The notes: generated from the sequence alone by a model not told the origin. Numbered from the stretch's first letter, positions 45,466-58,551 are shown. The stretch: 64,000 nt of DNA from Salvia splendens (GCF_004379255.2 NC_056037.1:13712902-13776901); one strand, 5' to 3'. Program-made: numbers and translations.

Positions 45466-46539
45466 TAACATTAAAGTAGGCTTATTTTTATATATTGCGG
45501 CTAGAATGTGCGATTGTGTCCACCGGGTTTTACTCGAAATACGAAGGGAATACGTAGTTTACAAATATGATTTTGTAATCTCTATACTTAAAATCTGTTT
45601 TTGGTAACCCAAGAAGCATAATATCATGGACAATAGTAATTAATGTTGTAGTGTAGTATGAGTGTATAATTGTAGAAGTTGTGGTATGGCGTGAAAACTC
45701 AGAGTTTGTTGTATGAAAGAGTTATGATTATAGATGAGCTTAGAAGATTAAACTATAGATGTCGTTGCAATGTATTATTGGAAGGTTAGATCAGAGATGA
45801 TGACATACTGTATATTGTGAGACATAGCTCAAGGAGCCCTCCAACACTTAGTGGTTTGATATTTTACTTTCGCAGTTCGTTTTTTATTTGAATTTGCTTT
45901 GCTTTGCTTTGTTTATTAAGAAAAAGTTTAGTTTATGGTTTGATTCAGTTTTGATGGAAATACTCGTTGACTCGTTCAATCAATGAAATAAAGTGATTAA
46001 CATCTTCATCGTCAGACTGTTACACTCAACACCATCATGAAGATTCGCAATTATTAGAGAAAATAAAAGAAAAATGACTGGCAAAAGAAGATGAAATATG
46101 TGACAAATATTTATAAGAATAATTTAGAATTAAAATAAATATTTGAAATTGAGATGGTTATTTTTAATGTAAAATAAAAAAAATTAATAAAAACTAATTT
46201 TCGAATGGTTTTGTCAATCCGAAGGGGAGGTGATCCGCTTTGCATTGCAAATGCACTGAAGCTGCAAACATTTTTTTTGTATTATTCACACTGAATAATC
46301 AACTTTCACCTTTTTATTTACATATATCATCCAATATATTACATTGATGCCGGAAAAGGAGGGGGAAAACAATTTGTAATTCGGCTTCAAGTATAAATAA
46401 TACTACAACAATTGATGGGGAAAGATGGTAAAAGCACAATTAACCAAATATTATGAAATACTCCTACAACAAGGATTAACAGCAGTGCGGAGCCATCGAT
46501 TCCATGTCCTCGAACCTCCCTGAGCTCCAGGTTGCTGAA
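45466..46539. other. Spacer and 3' flank of the DUF1644 gene
   Basis: No coding region. The right part (46300-46539) is probably the 3' UTR of the minus-strand gene. Confidence 0.4.
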
Positions 46540-47547
46540 TCACTCGTTGTCACCGGGATCATTTAAGCGTCTTCTGACATAGCGCCTCCTACGAGTGGTA
46601 GTTCGACCACTGTCAGAAGATTCATTACCTTCTATGGAATCAGCTGCCCCATCATACGTCTCACCCCAAAGTCTCAATGGCCTTCTCACAGCCACCTGAG
46701 CACGAGCTCTTGAGGTTCTTGTTCGGGTAGTGGAGTTTCGTGGACGAATTAATCGGACAAGGAAGAAGACAGTCAGCCAGCCACCATCGTCAACAGTTAA
46801 CGTGCTTTCCCCACTTCTCTCTTCTCCAATTGAAGATTGAAGAGTGCTAAGTAGATCTCCCAAGTCCCTTTGCCGTTCTAATCTCCTCCAGTTATCTTGC
46901 CTCTGGGGATCAGCATCCGTAGGCCTTACAAGGGGATGCACAGCTCTTGCATGAATCCGGAGATCTTTGTATGTGCCACTGAAATCACATGTCTCACTGG
47001 CACAGCTTCTTGCTTTTGTATTCATAAAACAGCGAGCCGAGTCAACAACTGTCCAACCATTTATTTGTCCCCTGCAAAGAGGGCAGAGTAATTCCGGCTT
47101 AACTGGCTTCTCAGAAGACTCTGCAAGTGCAGACAACGATCCATCCAAATTTCCCTCCCCTTCAAGTTCAGGAACAGCACTTTCAGATAAATGTGGGGCA
47201 GACAGCAATGGAGATGCCAAGTCCTGTACATCTTGATCCCTAAGTATCCCTTCTGAAGAATCATTGAATGACTTCCGGAACTGGTCAAAGCAGTTCGAGT
47301 GGCGGTAGCTTGTGTCACACATGTAAGGACGACATCCTTTGTCATGTGACGAACAGATAAGTAAAATAGCATTGTGCGGATGTTCCATGCAAACTGGACA
47401 TCTAGCTTCTTCCCATTCTTTCATATTCTTCTCATCTTCAAGGGGATCTATAGGCAAGAACTGTTTAGAACAACCAGAGCTACAAGGGAAAGGGGATAGC
47501 CTTGACCTATCCAGGGATAAGGAACGTTCTCTTCTGTCTTTAGGCAT
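46540..47547 (-). CDS. DUF1644 protein (C2H2/RING-like zinc domain)
   Basis: Plant-specific DUF1644 protein (PF07800); rice relatives are linked to salt and ABA response, but the molecular role is unclear. A single coding exon of 335 residues starts at ATG 47547 (MPKDRRERSLSLDRSRL). The zinc-rich domain is CPVCMEHPHNAILL (Cys50, Cys53) with CSSHDKGCRPYMCDTSYRHS and a later CPLCRGQINGW, followed by CASETCDFSGTYKDLRIH...H, a C2H2-like site. The C-terminus has a hydrophobic stretch (WLTVFFLVRLI) and strongly basic RRRR runs that could be nuclear signals. Just upstream (47548 onward) is intron-like sequence, so a 5' UTR intron reaching the first exon near 48900-49100 is likely. Confidence 0.93.
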   Translation of the reverse strand: MPKDRRERSLSLDRSRLSPFPCSSGCSKQFLPIDPLEDEKNMKEWEEARCPVCMEHPHNAILLICSSHDKGCRPYMCDTSYRHSNCFDQFRKSFNDSSEGILRDQDVQDLASPLLSAPHLSESAVPELEGEGNLDGSLSALAESSEKPVKPELLCPLCRGQINGWTVVDSARCFMNTKARSCASETCDFSGTYKDLRIHARAVHPLVRPTDADPQRQDNWRRLERQRDLGDLLSTLQSSIGEERSGESTLTVDDGGWLTVFFLVRLIRPRNSTTRTRTSRARAQVAVRRPLRLWGETYDGAADSIEGNESSDSGRTTTRRRRYVRRRLNDPGDNE

Positions 47548-49144
47548 GTTATACACTGACGGCAGGTCGGCAACAAGCAACCTTGACTTGTGAGCAGCTA
47601 ATAAAAAATGAACTAAGTTAGAGACATATTGGGATATATATTATATGTTAATCATCACTAACACTCATCTCTAAACTTTTTTTACCCATACCTACAAACC
47701 CACTGCCCACATAACAAATTATATGTTTGCCACTTCCTTAAACATGGTCCGGCCATTGAGACAAGTATTTTATAGCTTTACTTTAAATATAACAGAGAAT
47801 GGTTGAGCAGGATTAGTGATAGAAGTTACAAATCAAGTCCTTTAAATTGAGTTTGCACTGCTGCACAAAATTATAATGCTTGAAATTCAAAATCCAGGAA
47901 CCAGTCCGACAAGCAAAGGTAATTCCAAGACAAACAGCACTATGACAGCTAAGAAATTAGGTAAAAATTATCTTCTTTTGAGGAGTCGAATCTACACATA
48001 AAAGCCAGAATACAATACACCAAAAATACTAAAAACTCCAAATCTTTAATCCAAAAAGGCAGAATACAATACACCGAGGGGCTGTTCGGTTTGCAAGATT
48101 ATATATGGGGATTAAATATGTATTGTGTTGGGTTCATGAGATTAAATCTCACAACTAGATGGATAATCATGTCACCTTCAACTACAATAATATCACAACT
48201 CAATCCTAGTCTACATCTCATGATTATTTTGCCTAATAAACCAAACAGCCACCAAAAATCCTAAAAAACTAATCTTGTGTTTATACAGGAATAATTATGA
48301 TGCACGGCATGACTGATAAATAGAAACATGTGCACTGAAATGCACATCCTACCCTAACAGGCCAGACAGACATGAGAAGCAAAGGAACAATCAGAACTTT
48401 GCCGGTAGAAAAGAAAAGAATCCAACAGAATATTTGGAGAAAAGATGAGAGACAATAAGTAGAATATAACAAACCCTAAGTAATGAAAATATGATGGGCT
48501 CAGAGAGTTGCTTTATCTGCTCATAGAAGAGCCGAAGCTCTTCTCATACAAGAGGTGTCAGAATAATTAGCAACGATCATCATTGTTACACATTAAAACA
48601 AAATATTATTTTTGAGACACTGATAAACAATTATACTGTCATATGATCAGCTCATGAACTGCTTCACTATACAATCGGATACTGCAATTTAACCTACCAG
48701 GAAACCAAACTCAATTGAAATCCACTGAATCAATTATATCAGCAAAATTGACAACGATGCGGAGAAATTCCCGAAATGATATATCCCAATTACAAGATCG
48801 AGCAATTGAAAGCTTGTAAAAACTGTAAATCGGTAAATTTAACACACCAGTGAAATCACAAAACAATTACCATGGGAATAGAATTTAGATAACAAACAAA
48901 GGAAGCAATTACCTTATAGATGAAGAGGAGGGCAGGAGTTTATAGGTGGCTATAGAAGCGTATGATCGGCGAAGCACAAATAATAAGCCATTACGACGAC
49001 CGAGACATATGAGAGCTGGTCGCCAAAGCCGAAATGTAAACGGATTCGTAGAAAAAAAAAGAATTTTTTGTGGATGCGTTGGCTTCTTGCTTCTTATAGA
49101 GAAATGTAGCTTCTAGGGTTAACTGGCGGCGTATGGGTTTACTA
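47548..49144 (-). other. Probable 5' UTR, 5' intron and promoter of the DUF1644 gene
   Basis: No coding potential. AGGTAATTGC on the minus strand near 48912 (read from AAGGTAATTGCTTCC) is a plausible donor, and an acceptor may lie just before 47590. A MITE sits inside. Conserved blocks are shared with the duplicate at 44-45 kb, which supports transcribed 5' sequence here. Confidence 0.45.
48079..48250. mobile_element. 172-bp GGCTGTTCGG-type MITE
   Basis: Left GGCTGTTCGGTTTGCAAGAT; right AATAAACCAAACAGCC, an inverted match over the terminal ~14 bp. Confidence 0.75.
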
Positions 49145-49494
49145 CTCTATCAATTTTATACCATCCGGTCTCCACGTGAAAAAAGGTAAATTGTAAAGGT
49201 ATATTTTTTATTTATTTTTTAAAATAAGTTATTATATTTTTTAAAAAAATTAATAAACTCTAAAAGAAGGTGAATTGAAATATAAACAAAAAATTAAAAA
49301 TATACCTTCTCAATTTTATTTTATTTTATTTTTCCATTTTAATAAATTATGTAAGGTCTTGACCGTCAGTTTTTTGACAATATTGTAAAAAAATGAAGAT
49401 TCCATATATTTAGGATTTTGAAAAAAGAATATTTTGGACCTACTTCATAAAACGTCCATATATTTAGAACTAAGAAGAACGGTAGTCTAAATAC
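49145..49494. other. AT-rich spacer
   Basis: Homopolymer-rich. Nothing recognised. Confidence 0.4.
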
Positions 49495-49749
49495 TACTCC
49501 CTCCGTCCGCGAATAGGAGTCTCGTTTTTCCAATTTGGTCCCTTCGCGAATAGGAGTCCCGTTTCATAATTACCATAAATGGTAAAGAGCCTCACATTCC
49601 ACTAACTCGTTCCATTCACACATCATTTAAAACTAATATATACAAGTTAGACCTCTATTCCACTAACTTTCTTCCACCCACTTTTCTTAACATTTCTTAA
49701 AACCCGTGTTGAAAATAAATTAGACTCCTATTCGAGGATGGATGAAGTA
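49495..49749. mobile_element. Mariner MITE, complete
   Basis: TA + CTCCCTCCGTCCGCGAATAG; right CTATTCGAGGATGGATGAAG + TA. Contains GCGAATAGGAGTC twice near the left end. Same subfamily as 28449. Confidence 0.85.
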
Positions 49750-49814
49750 ATAAACAACAAAAATGCACAAAATGGGAAACCAAACGTCACTTAGATTTAA
49801 AAAAGAAACATTTT

Positions 49815-50157
49815 ACTAATTTTCTCTAGGAAAATTTGAAGTTCTATTTTGAAAACTAAATTCAACTTTTAAACACTCTATATACAAATTTTGTCTCTTC
49901 ATTTATTCCACCCCAGCTATCACTACCATTAATTTTTCTCTAGGAAAATTTGAAGTTCTATTTTGAAAACTAAATTCAACTTTTAAACACTCTATATACA
50001 AATTTTGTCTCTTCATTTATTCCACCCCAGCTATCACTACCATTAATTTTTCTCTAGGAAAATTTGAAGTTCTATTTTGAAAACTAAATTCAACTTTTAA
50101 ACACTCTATATACAAATTTTGTCTCTTCATTTATTCCACCCCAGCTATCACTACCAT
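49815..50157. repeat. 114-bp tandem repeat, three copies
   Basis: TCTCTAGG starts at 49823, 49937 and 50051, an exact 114-bp period, and the copies look identical over almost the whole unit. The array ends about 85 bp before the mariner transposase relic. Confidence 0.95.
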
Positions 50158-50241
50158 CAAAATTAAAAACTTCACTGCATTAACTTTAACATTTTCTCAT
50201 AAAAATATCATCATTGTTGGGAATGGAAGAGAAGCAGCAAT

Positions 50242-50800
50242 ATGAAGAGGGTGAACCAATACTTGAATAGCAACATGAAGATTAATATGGTGCAGTTTCT
50301 CCTCAAAAACAACCATAGAGGTGTTTTCAATACAGGGCCAGTAAATAAGGCGGCAGAGGCATTTGGTGTGCACAGGAAGACCATTTATAGGCTATGTAAG
50401 GCAGCCACAGAGATAATGAAGAATGAGAAACTTGCAATCATGGTAAGCAAAGTTAAAGGGTATAAAATAGATAAAAAAGAGTGTTGATGAGGAAAAGATT
50501 AATTTTTTTTTTGTCCTTCGGATGTCTTTCTACAGGAAGATGACACCAAAGCTGGGAGTAAGCAAAACCACACTTTGCAGGTATGTCAAGGAGAAACAAC
50601 TGAAACCATATACAAGTGCAGTGAAGCCACTTCTCATTGATCAAAATTAGCTGGCACGGTTGAGATGATGATTCAGTCAACACCAACCCATAATAAGTGA
50701 AAGGTAAAGTATCATATCATCACATAAGCAACATAGTTTATATGGATGAAAAATGGTTTTACATGATAAGGAGTGCAGATATTTCACGCTCGCCCTTTAT
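50242..50800 (+). pseudogene. Plant mariner-like transposase relic
   Basis: ATG 50242 opens 81 codons with a helix-turn-helix (VNKAAEAFGVHRKTIYRLCKAA), which is the plant MLE N-terminus. Shifted segments follow: MTPKLGVSKTTLCRYVKEKQ and TSAVKPLL (about 50535-50645), then VYMDEKWFYM (about 50738-50770), the family hallmark around the first catalytic Asp (HIDEKWF). Stops and frame changes separate them. A GTAAGC donor at 50443 and TTCTACAG at about 50535 may be a real intron. The rest of the DDD domain is not recognisable. This family normally mobilises CTCCCTCCGTCC-ended MITEs such as those in this window. Confidence 0.7.
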
Positions 50801-52670
50801 AAGGATAGAAAGATCGGTTTATCGCGACTGGGGAGGGATATAAGAAGCGGGGAAGAAAGGGGATTGAAGCAATATCATACTTGGACAGAAATAGACCGAA
50901 TAACAATTTATTTAATCATCAAAAGATGTATCAGAGTGATCGAGTTTAAAGTATCTCAGCGCTTAACGGATTTTTCAAAATAGTAAATTGTCTTAGCGGA
51001 AGCAATCAAGAGTAAAAGAATGACGTCATGTGTGAAGACACGACTCAATCTATACAAGATAATAAGCAGACTTCAGAGGCTCCACTCAACACCCACTACG
51101 ACTCGTCATAGCTCAACCTGCACGTAGGGAAAACACATGCATGGCTGAGTACTTGAAAAGATACTCAGTGGACAGTTGCCGAAAATATTTGCATGAAAAT
51201 AATTGTCAAGCCAATTCGAGTGAGCTTGGGGTTTAGCTTTCAAAATAACCCAAGTACACTAAAAGTATTTTCAATTTCATCAAAGTCGTCTGCACATACA
51301 TTTTTCCGTTGTCCATACGCTATCTGAAATATCCTCGTGAACCGTGGATGTGGCCACATTCCACGACGGTTACTGGACCGGCCAAATGCATGACAAATGG
51401 CACACGATCCCCACATGGGATACACTAGCCTAAGCGGGGTTTGCGGCCCACACATAGACCCGAATTCGATTAAACATCTAGCAGAGCCAGACAACCAGCA
51501 AAAAGCCAGGACAGATAGGTATTCCACAAAATCCAAAACACGGCATGACAATCATTCATTTCACGTCAAAGAATTTATCATTATTATGAACAAAACCCAA
51601 AATATTTCATAAACGGTACTTAAAAGAAAGCCCACAATAATATCTTAAACAAAAAACCCACACATCGCACCAATTTCAATATAAGATAGACTTGACACAT
51701 ATTTTGTATTTAAACCGAAAGTCCACCATAATACTTTGCATAAAATTGTACGTTAAATAGAAAGCCCACCTCGTTCGTCTAAAGTTCTTTAACTCGAATT
51801 TCCTTAACCCGTTCTTAACTCGCGGAGATCGTCCTTTTTCCCTTTCGGATTTTTTGTGCCCCCATTCCATGTCGTCTTTAATTATTCACTCCACGAATTA
51901 ATTAGGCTCAAACTTCAGCCCAATTCTCTTATTAGACTCCAAAATTCCTCTCACAGCAAACCCCAAATTCTCTATTTTACTCTTTCGATTAACAAATCAG
52001 AGACCCACCCCAGTTCGTCGCACTCCTCCATCTTCTTTTCTTTCGCCGCAGACTATAGATACTCCCTCGGCATCGTCGTTGTTGCCCTTCCCGGCCAGAC
52101 AGCCCCGTACCCAACTTCTCCTCGGCGAGTATGTCGCCATCGCTTCAGCACTGTCGCGGCAAATGGCGCTGTCGTCTCCTGCTCGAAATCAGGCTGCTGT
52201 TCACTGCTGCTGCTGCATTGAGACCAGCCCATCACCGCTCCAGGCTACTGCTCGCCCTCCGTCAGAACGCAGCGCCGCTGCTGTTACGGTGCAGTTGGCG
52301 TCGTCTCTGGCAGCCGCCGCTGCTGTTCGCTAGCTGCCCCGTGCTGCCCGTTCGTGGACAGGTAACATAGTCTCGTGGTCAGCAGCATTGCTGCCCGCTC
52401 CGCCGTCGCCATGGTTGCTGGTAGTGGAAGAGAAGGAACCGTTGGAAGGGTTATTGGAATCAATATGTGATTAAATTGTGGATTTAATCATTGAAATAAA
52501 TTTGCAGGTGGTGGTGTAGTAGAATATAATTTGGTTTAATTGGAAATTAATGTGAAATCATTATGCAATTAATTTGTGGTTTAATTGCACATAATGAGAA
52601 ATCAATTTGTGGTTTTATTTCAGCTAGTTGGAGTGGAGTGACGTCGAGAACGGCAGAGTGGAGGTGGTGA
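50801..52670. other. Mixed low-copy-looking DNA without a supportable gene
   Basis: 50990-51600 has balanced base composition (CACGATCCCCACATGGGAT, GCGGCCCACACATAGACCC) and may be retroelement LTR, but no second copy is in the window. 51900-52420 is GC-rich with open frames in several phases and low-complexity Ala/Ser/Arg translations; no homology is recognised. Confidence 0.35.
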
Positions 52671-54687
52671 CAGTGGCGGACGCATAAAATATTTTTAGCA
52701 AGGGCTGTAATATACACTCCTCCCATGATAGACAACCCTTAGGACGATCGAGATTTTATGCAATTTCATTTTAAAGAGTTTAAATAGAAAGTAAAGGTTA
52801 TTGAATGTTTTAAAGTAGGTAAAAATAATAAATTAACATAGAGAATATATTGTTGAGTATTTTAAAGTATGATGAATAAAATAAAAGAGGAAAAATATTA
52901 TTGGGTCTTTTAAAGTAGAAGAGATGAAATATAATCATATATTTTAATTTTTCCTAAAGAGGTAAAGGATCATTTTTATATGAAAAAATTGTGAATCATA
53001 AAATAATAATCATATAAGTATAAAAATACATAAACATTTTATACCCATAAAAACCAGCCCAACATGTATTTAACAAAAATATATCTATGCATATTTATGA
53101 GAGTATTATATTGCTAATTCAATAGTTTTTTTTATAAACTCAGCACCTCATACAATAATGTCTAAGCTCCTTACCGCTAGAACAAAGGCTCTAGACATAT
53201 TGCTAATTCAATAGTTAATTGTTAACTACAACTAAATAATAGCCATTAGATATTCAAATTAAGGGCCTAGATCATTAGCCTCGGATTGTCAATACGATTA
53301 ACAAAAAACGTCAATAAGGGTAGTAAGGTCAATTTACAACAAATTAGTTGTAACTAACTTTTGAAAAATATCATATAACTTTAAAACGCATACAACTTTT
53401 TCGATTAAATTTTTTTTTCGCACAACATATATCAAATTAAAGATAATTTCATAAAGATTATAACGAGATCTCACTTGCAAATGTTCCGATCTCAAAATTT
53501 GAAAAAAAATTCAAAAATTTTTAATTTTTTCGTACAACAACAAATGTCACATGATATATAAAATATGTCAATATAATACATGTAGAATGTCAATATAAGC
53601 TATGTGTTAACATTCTCAAAGCATTGTGTTGACATTCTTAAAGCATTGTGTTGATATTTTCGAAACACTATATTGACATTTTCATCCAAAACCCTAATTT
53701 GGTAGTTTATCTTTTTCGATTTAAATGAAAATTACACGTGGCAAATTGTAGACCAAAGTTTTCTAAAATCCTATGGTCTTAAATTAGTTTTAGTTAGCAA
53801 TTAAATGATGGGTTAACAATTATCACCGATGTATATTTATATCTTAGTTTCCTATAAAAGTAATAGTAAAAGATGATTTTAAATGTAAAGAAATAAGTTA
53901 GTGAAATTTTAACATAGGTTAACCAGTTAGAGTGTAGTATAATTTAAAGGAGGCCTTGCTCAGTAATTAATTTTAAAAAAATCCCTTAATGGAATGATTA
54001 ATCACTCCTTAAAGGTCATTAAATTTTTTTAAAGCAATATCCTTGGGATATGAGAAATTACAAGCTATATCTGAAATAAATCTCACACACATTTTTTTAT
54101 ATAAAAAATTATTATTATAATAATATTATTTAACTTTTTTGTCTTACTCCTCTTCTTCTTAAACTTCTTCTAAAATACGTGTTCTTCTCCAAATAAAGGA
54201 GCAACCATTGTTATTGTTCTTTAAAGTTTAAATAATCAAATTCAGCCCCTTTTAACATCCAACTCTTATTTATTTAGTCTGAAGTATCATTAGTTTGGGA
54301 AGGGCTAAGTATGTATTTCGAAAATTTTGAGAAAAATCTCAATAGAAAATATGAAAAAATATGAATTGGGAAGGGCTTAAGCCCTCCCCCACCCCTTACT
54401 GTGTCCGTCACTGGGTGGAGATGAATCACATGAATTTTTTTTTTGGAATTCTTCTGATAAAAGAAGATAAAAGATAAACGGAATTTGGCCAAGAAATATA
54501 TATAGGCTCAAAATAACAATAAAAGAAATTTCGTCGTTGTTATTCCATGTGCTATGCGAAATTTGAACTCCTCTTGATTGACAGCACGCGTCCAATACTC
54601 CTTTAATCGAGCGTAGACAGTGGCGGACGCAGAAAATTTTTCTAAAAAGGTTTAGGAAGAAAAGTATATATATATATATATATATAT
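52671..54687. other. Repeat-rich intergenic block
   Basis: ACAGTGGCGGACGCA occurs at about 52671 and 54613 in the same orientation, with a relative on the other strand near 54400, each looking like an element terminus. 53205-53815 resembles a separate element bounded by GTTAAC(T/A) words and containing several CATTGTGTTGACATTCT-type repeats. No coding sequence. Confidence 0.4.
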
Positions 54688-54688
54688 A

Positions 54689-56312
54689 GGGGAGCGTTAT
54701 TCTCCTTTTCACATCTTAGATCATTTTTCCTTCTTAATATTACGCGTTAGATCTAAGGCATCAACGAATCAGATTGATTCTATAAAACTGGTTCCGTGTT
54801 GCATTATAGAAGGTGGTTGTATGCATTACAGGGTTATTATTGACATTTGACGGAAAAGTAACTGCCACATTTTGGTATCTGCGAATAATGCACCACATGG
54901 TCACGAGTAATGCATATAATTGACTATATAATGCACAATATGTGAACTGCAATGCATACGAATAAGATGTACCATGTTATGATGTTTGGACACACGTTTC
55001 TTGTTTCCCCTAAGGGTTTAATAAGCTTAGGGGCTAGGGTATAGTACGTAGACACGTATGTAATCTTCACATGGTAACGAGTAATGGATATAATTGACTA
55101 TATAATGCACAATTTGTGAACTGCAATGCATACGAACAAGATGTGCTGTGTTATGATGTTTGACACACGTTTCTTGTTTCCCCTAAGGGTTTAATAAGCT
55201 TAAGGGCTAGGGTATAGTACGTACACATTAATAACAAATTATAAAACGATACGAATAATTCACCAAATTGTCACACGTAATGGATGTTATTAACTATATA
55301 ATGCACAATATGTGAACTGCAATGCATACGAATAAGATGTACCATGTTATGATGTTTGACACACGTTTCTTGTTTCCCCTAAGAGTTTAATAAGCTTAGG
55401 GGCTAGGGTATAGTACGTAGACATTACTAACAAATTGTTGTTATTGGAATATACGTATGTGCATTATTTGGTTTAGGTAGTGCATTATGTAGCTGTTAAT
55501 TGTCATTATCTCAGTATATTATGCATTATTAGAGGTATTGTGTATATGGGTTAATCAACGGATTGAAGATTACATACGTGCATTTAGTAATGTCTACGTA
55601 CTATACCCTAGCCCCTAAGCTTATTAAACCCTTAGGGGAAACAAGAAACGTGTGTCAAACATCATAACATGGTACATCTTATTCGTATGCATTGCAGTTC
55701 ACATATTGTGCATTATATAGTTAATAACATCCATTACTCGTGACAATTTGGTGAATTATTCGTATCGTTTTATAATTTGTTATTAATGTGTACGTACTAT
55801 ACCCTAGCCCCTAAGCTTATTAAACCCTTAGGGGAAACAAGAAACGTGTGTCAAACATCATAACACAGCACATCTTGTTCGTATGCATTGCAGTTCACAA
55901 ATTGTGCATTATATAGTCAATTATATCCATTACTCGTTACCATGTGAAGATTACATACGTGTCTACATACTATACCCTAGCCCCTAAGCTTATTAAACCC
56001 TTAGGGAAAACAAGAAACGTGTGTCCAAACATCATAACATGGTACATCTTATTCGTATGCATTGCAGTTAACATATTGTGCATTATATAGTCAATTATAT
56101 GCATTACTCGTGACCATGTGGTGCATTATTCGTAGCGGTTTCCAGCCATTATTAGATTACTATTGTACCCTCATAATGCACAAAATATGACAAATAATGC
56201 AACACGGGAATAATTACCCAATGTTGATCTTGACCGTCCATTTCTCTAATCTAATGGCTGATATTAAGAAGGAAAAAGGAGGAAATATAGGAAAAGGAAA
56301 TGAATACATCCC
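54689..56312. mobile_element. E1: (TA)n-flanked foldback element
   Basis: Lies between two (TA)n tracts. The left end AGGGGAGCGTTATTCTCC and the inverted right end AGGGATGTATTCATTTCC begin alike. About 60 bp inside, both read CCTTCTTAATAT followed by ...TTAGAT. The centre is one long hairpin (54882-56136). No coding sequence. A near-identical copy (E4) starts at 62893. The family is not recognised. Confidence 0.75.
54882..56136. repeat. Giant inverted repeat in E1 (~555-bp arms, 143-bp loop)
   Basis: Left arm 54882-55440, right arm 55584-56136, collinear inverted copies. Each arm holds three related units with TGCATTAT/ATAATGCA words, CGTATGCATTGCAGTT and a 27-bp stem-loop CCCCTAAG...CTTAGGGG. 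Confidence 0.93.
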
Positions 56313-56332
56313 TATATATATATATATATATA

Positions 56333-58551
56333 GGTATTTGATCAAAACAAAAATGGTCTTAAACCAAGAATTGCAGACTGGTTTTTGTCAATTGGATTAG
56401 ACAATCTAATCTTTATATTACATTAATTAACGGCTAGATTTATTAGGAAGATATTATTATTTTAATTACTTATAATCTAAAAAGGTTAATTAAGTAAATT
56501 GCATATTGTCGTTAGTTATAGTATTTCCTATGATTGTGCTCCTTCATCTCTCCACTAACTTCTCTCCACTAACTGCTCTTTAGCGTAGGTTATCAGCCCA
56601 TAATTTCTTCTCCTTTAATCTTTCGTCGAATTTTCATACCCTATTCCATTTACTGTAGTTCTGCTAAGTCTTATCATTTGAAGATATGCAAAAATTCTCT
56701 GTCGATGTAGTTATTGTGGTGTAGTATACGATGCTATGACCCAAATATTCATTTATTATGACACAAATTAAGCATATGATGCTATGACCCAAATATTCAT
56801 TTATTATGACACAATGTATGAATTCTCATATACTATTAGTTTTTTTGCCTAATTATGCTTATTATGACTCGTACATGCATATATTATGACATGAACTGCT
56901 AATTTACATAATCAATTTTTTCTCACGAGTTAGCTTGGTTATTGTACAAAATTCCCACAACAAATTAATGATTTTATTTTTATCTTTTTTGCTCAAAATG
57001 ACTCTAACATGTACGAAGTATGACATAGAGTCATCTTATACTTTGTTTTTACTTTTCAGAAGAGATCAAACAACCATTATATTTTTACCTTGGTCATAGA
57101 GTCAGAAAAATAATTCATATTAAAGTCTAATTTGCGGAAACAATAAAATCCAAAGCCATTTTAAAGTATCACCCATTGATGAAATAAAATATTTGAAAAC
57201 CCATATGTTAAATACACACATAATTATATCAATAAAACATAAAATCCAAAATTTATGACATGGCCACTACAGAAGCTCTGTAGCTTGCTATCATCTTTTC
57301 AACGTCGATCATCATTTTCTTGTTGTCTGTTGCATAATGTTTGGATGTCGATGTTTTATTGGAAAGGGAGCTGTGATTATTTTCGGCCAACTTCAACACA
57401 ATACTTTTTAGCTCTTAAATACTTAAGCGCACCCTTATATCTAGTCGATAGTCCACAATTCCAATGGCCTTCTCTCACCCATGTTGACTTCCATCTGAGA
57501 AAATAAACATTGCAGTCACTTATGACATAAAAGTGATACAAACATGACCTAATTCATATATTTCACTTATGACATAGAAGTGATACAAACATGACCTAAT
57601 TCATATATTGCTACTACATAACCCATAAAACTATTCCAATGCTAATCAATGACCATACATTTATTTTAGGTGATTCCAAATTGAATGCAACCTATAGAAA
57701 CAATAACAGTTTGTAAACATGACACAAAACTGTTACATATATGACCTAATACACTCATATTCTGATATGACATATATAATTGTTTAGTATGACCCAAAAG
57801 CATATCTATTTTTTTAATAATTGTTTTTGCATGATTCAATTATATTAACTCTCGGAGCCTTTGGGATCTTTTGTAGCTTTGTCTTCGCGGATGTTCTCTC
57901 ATACACTACGTGAACAACAGATTTAAATTACAAATCGGCCTGATTTTGTCAACTTTAAGTCATGGGTTACAACATCGTACTAACCTTTTCCGTCACGAGG
58001 TGCGGATCCAGAGGCTCTAGTGTTGACCATGGTTGTAGTAGCTTTTTTGTTATCCTTCTTCGTCAAGTTTTGAATTCTGCCAAGGTTTTGTGGTAGAGGA
58101 ATCAGTTTTTATGGAAAACTCGATTTTTGGTGCAGACGAGGTTGAGATAGTGGAGGAGACGACTAATGTTTACAGATTTGTATGGTTTGGGCGATGGGGT
58201 AGAGATTTTGGTGATGGGGTTGAGATTTGGGTGTTTTGTCGTGTAGATTCTAGGGTTTGTTGGGATGGGGTTGAGATTTTGGTGAGAGAGATGCATTGAA
58301 TGGCGAGGGAACCGAAGAATCAACTTAGAAAACGTGTGGAGTAATGATCCCAATTAATCTGGTCTTAATTAACGGAAGGGCGGTTGTTTATATTTTCTAT
58401 ACCTAAATTGCCCTTTCATGACATAGATCAATCCTATTATGACCCACAGAAATTGTTGACAAATCCACATCGTGGCCATTCATTTCCATATCTTACGGTC
58501 CATAATTGGTCTGTATTTCTATACTTAAGGGCTTCTTTTGATAGATTAAGA

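Noticed and set aside
50801..51600. Solo LTR of a retrotransposon
   Set aside because: Composition is suggestive, but neither a second LTR, target duplication nor TG...CA borders could be established.
52053..52370. GC-rich stretch with overlapping Ala/Ser/Arg open frames
   Set aside because: Several frames are equally open, none has recognisable domains or clear splice structure; treated as unannotated.
54977..55040. Telomere-like or telo-box sequence (CCCTAAGGGTTTAA)
   Set aside because: It occurs once per unit as part of a stem-loop and never as tandem TTTAGGG repeats.
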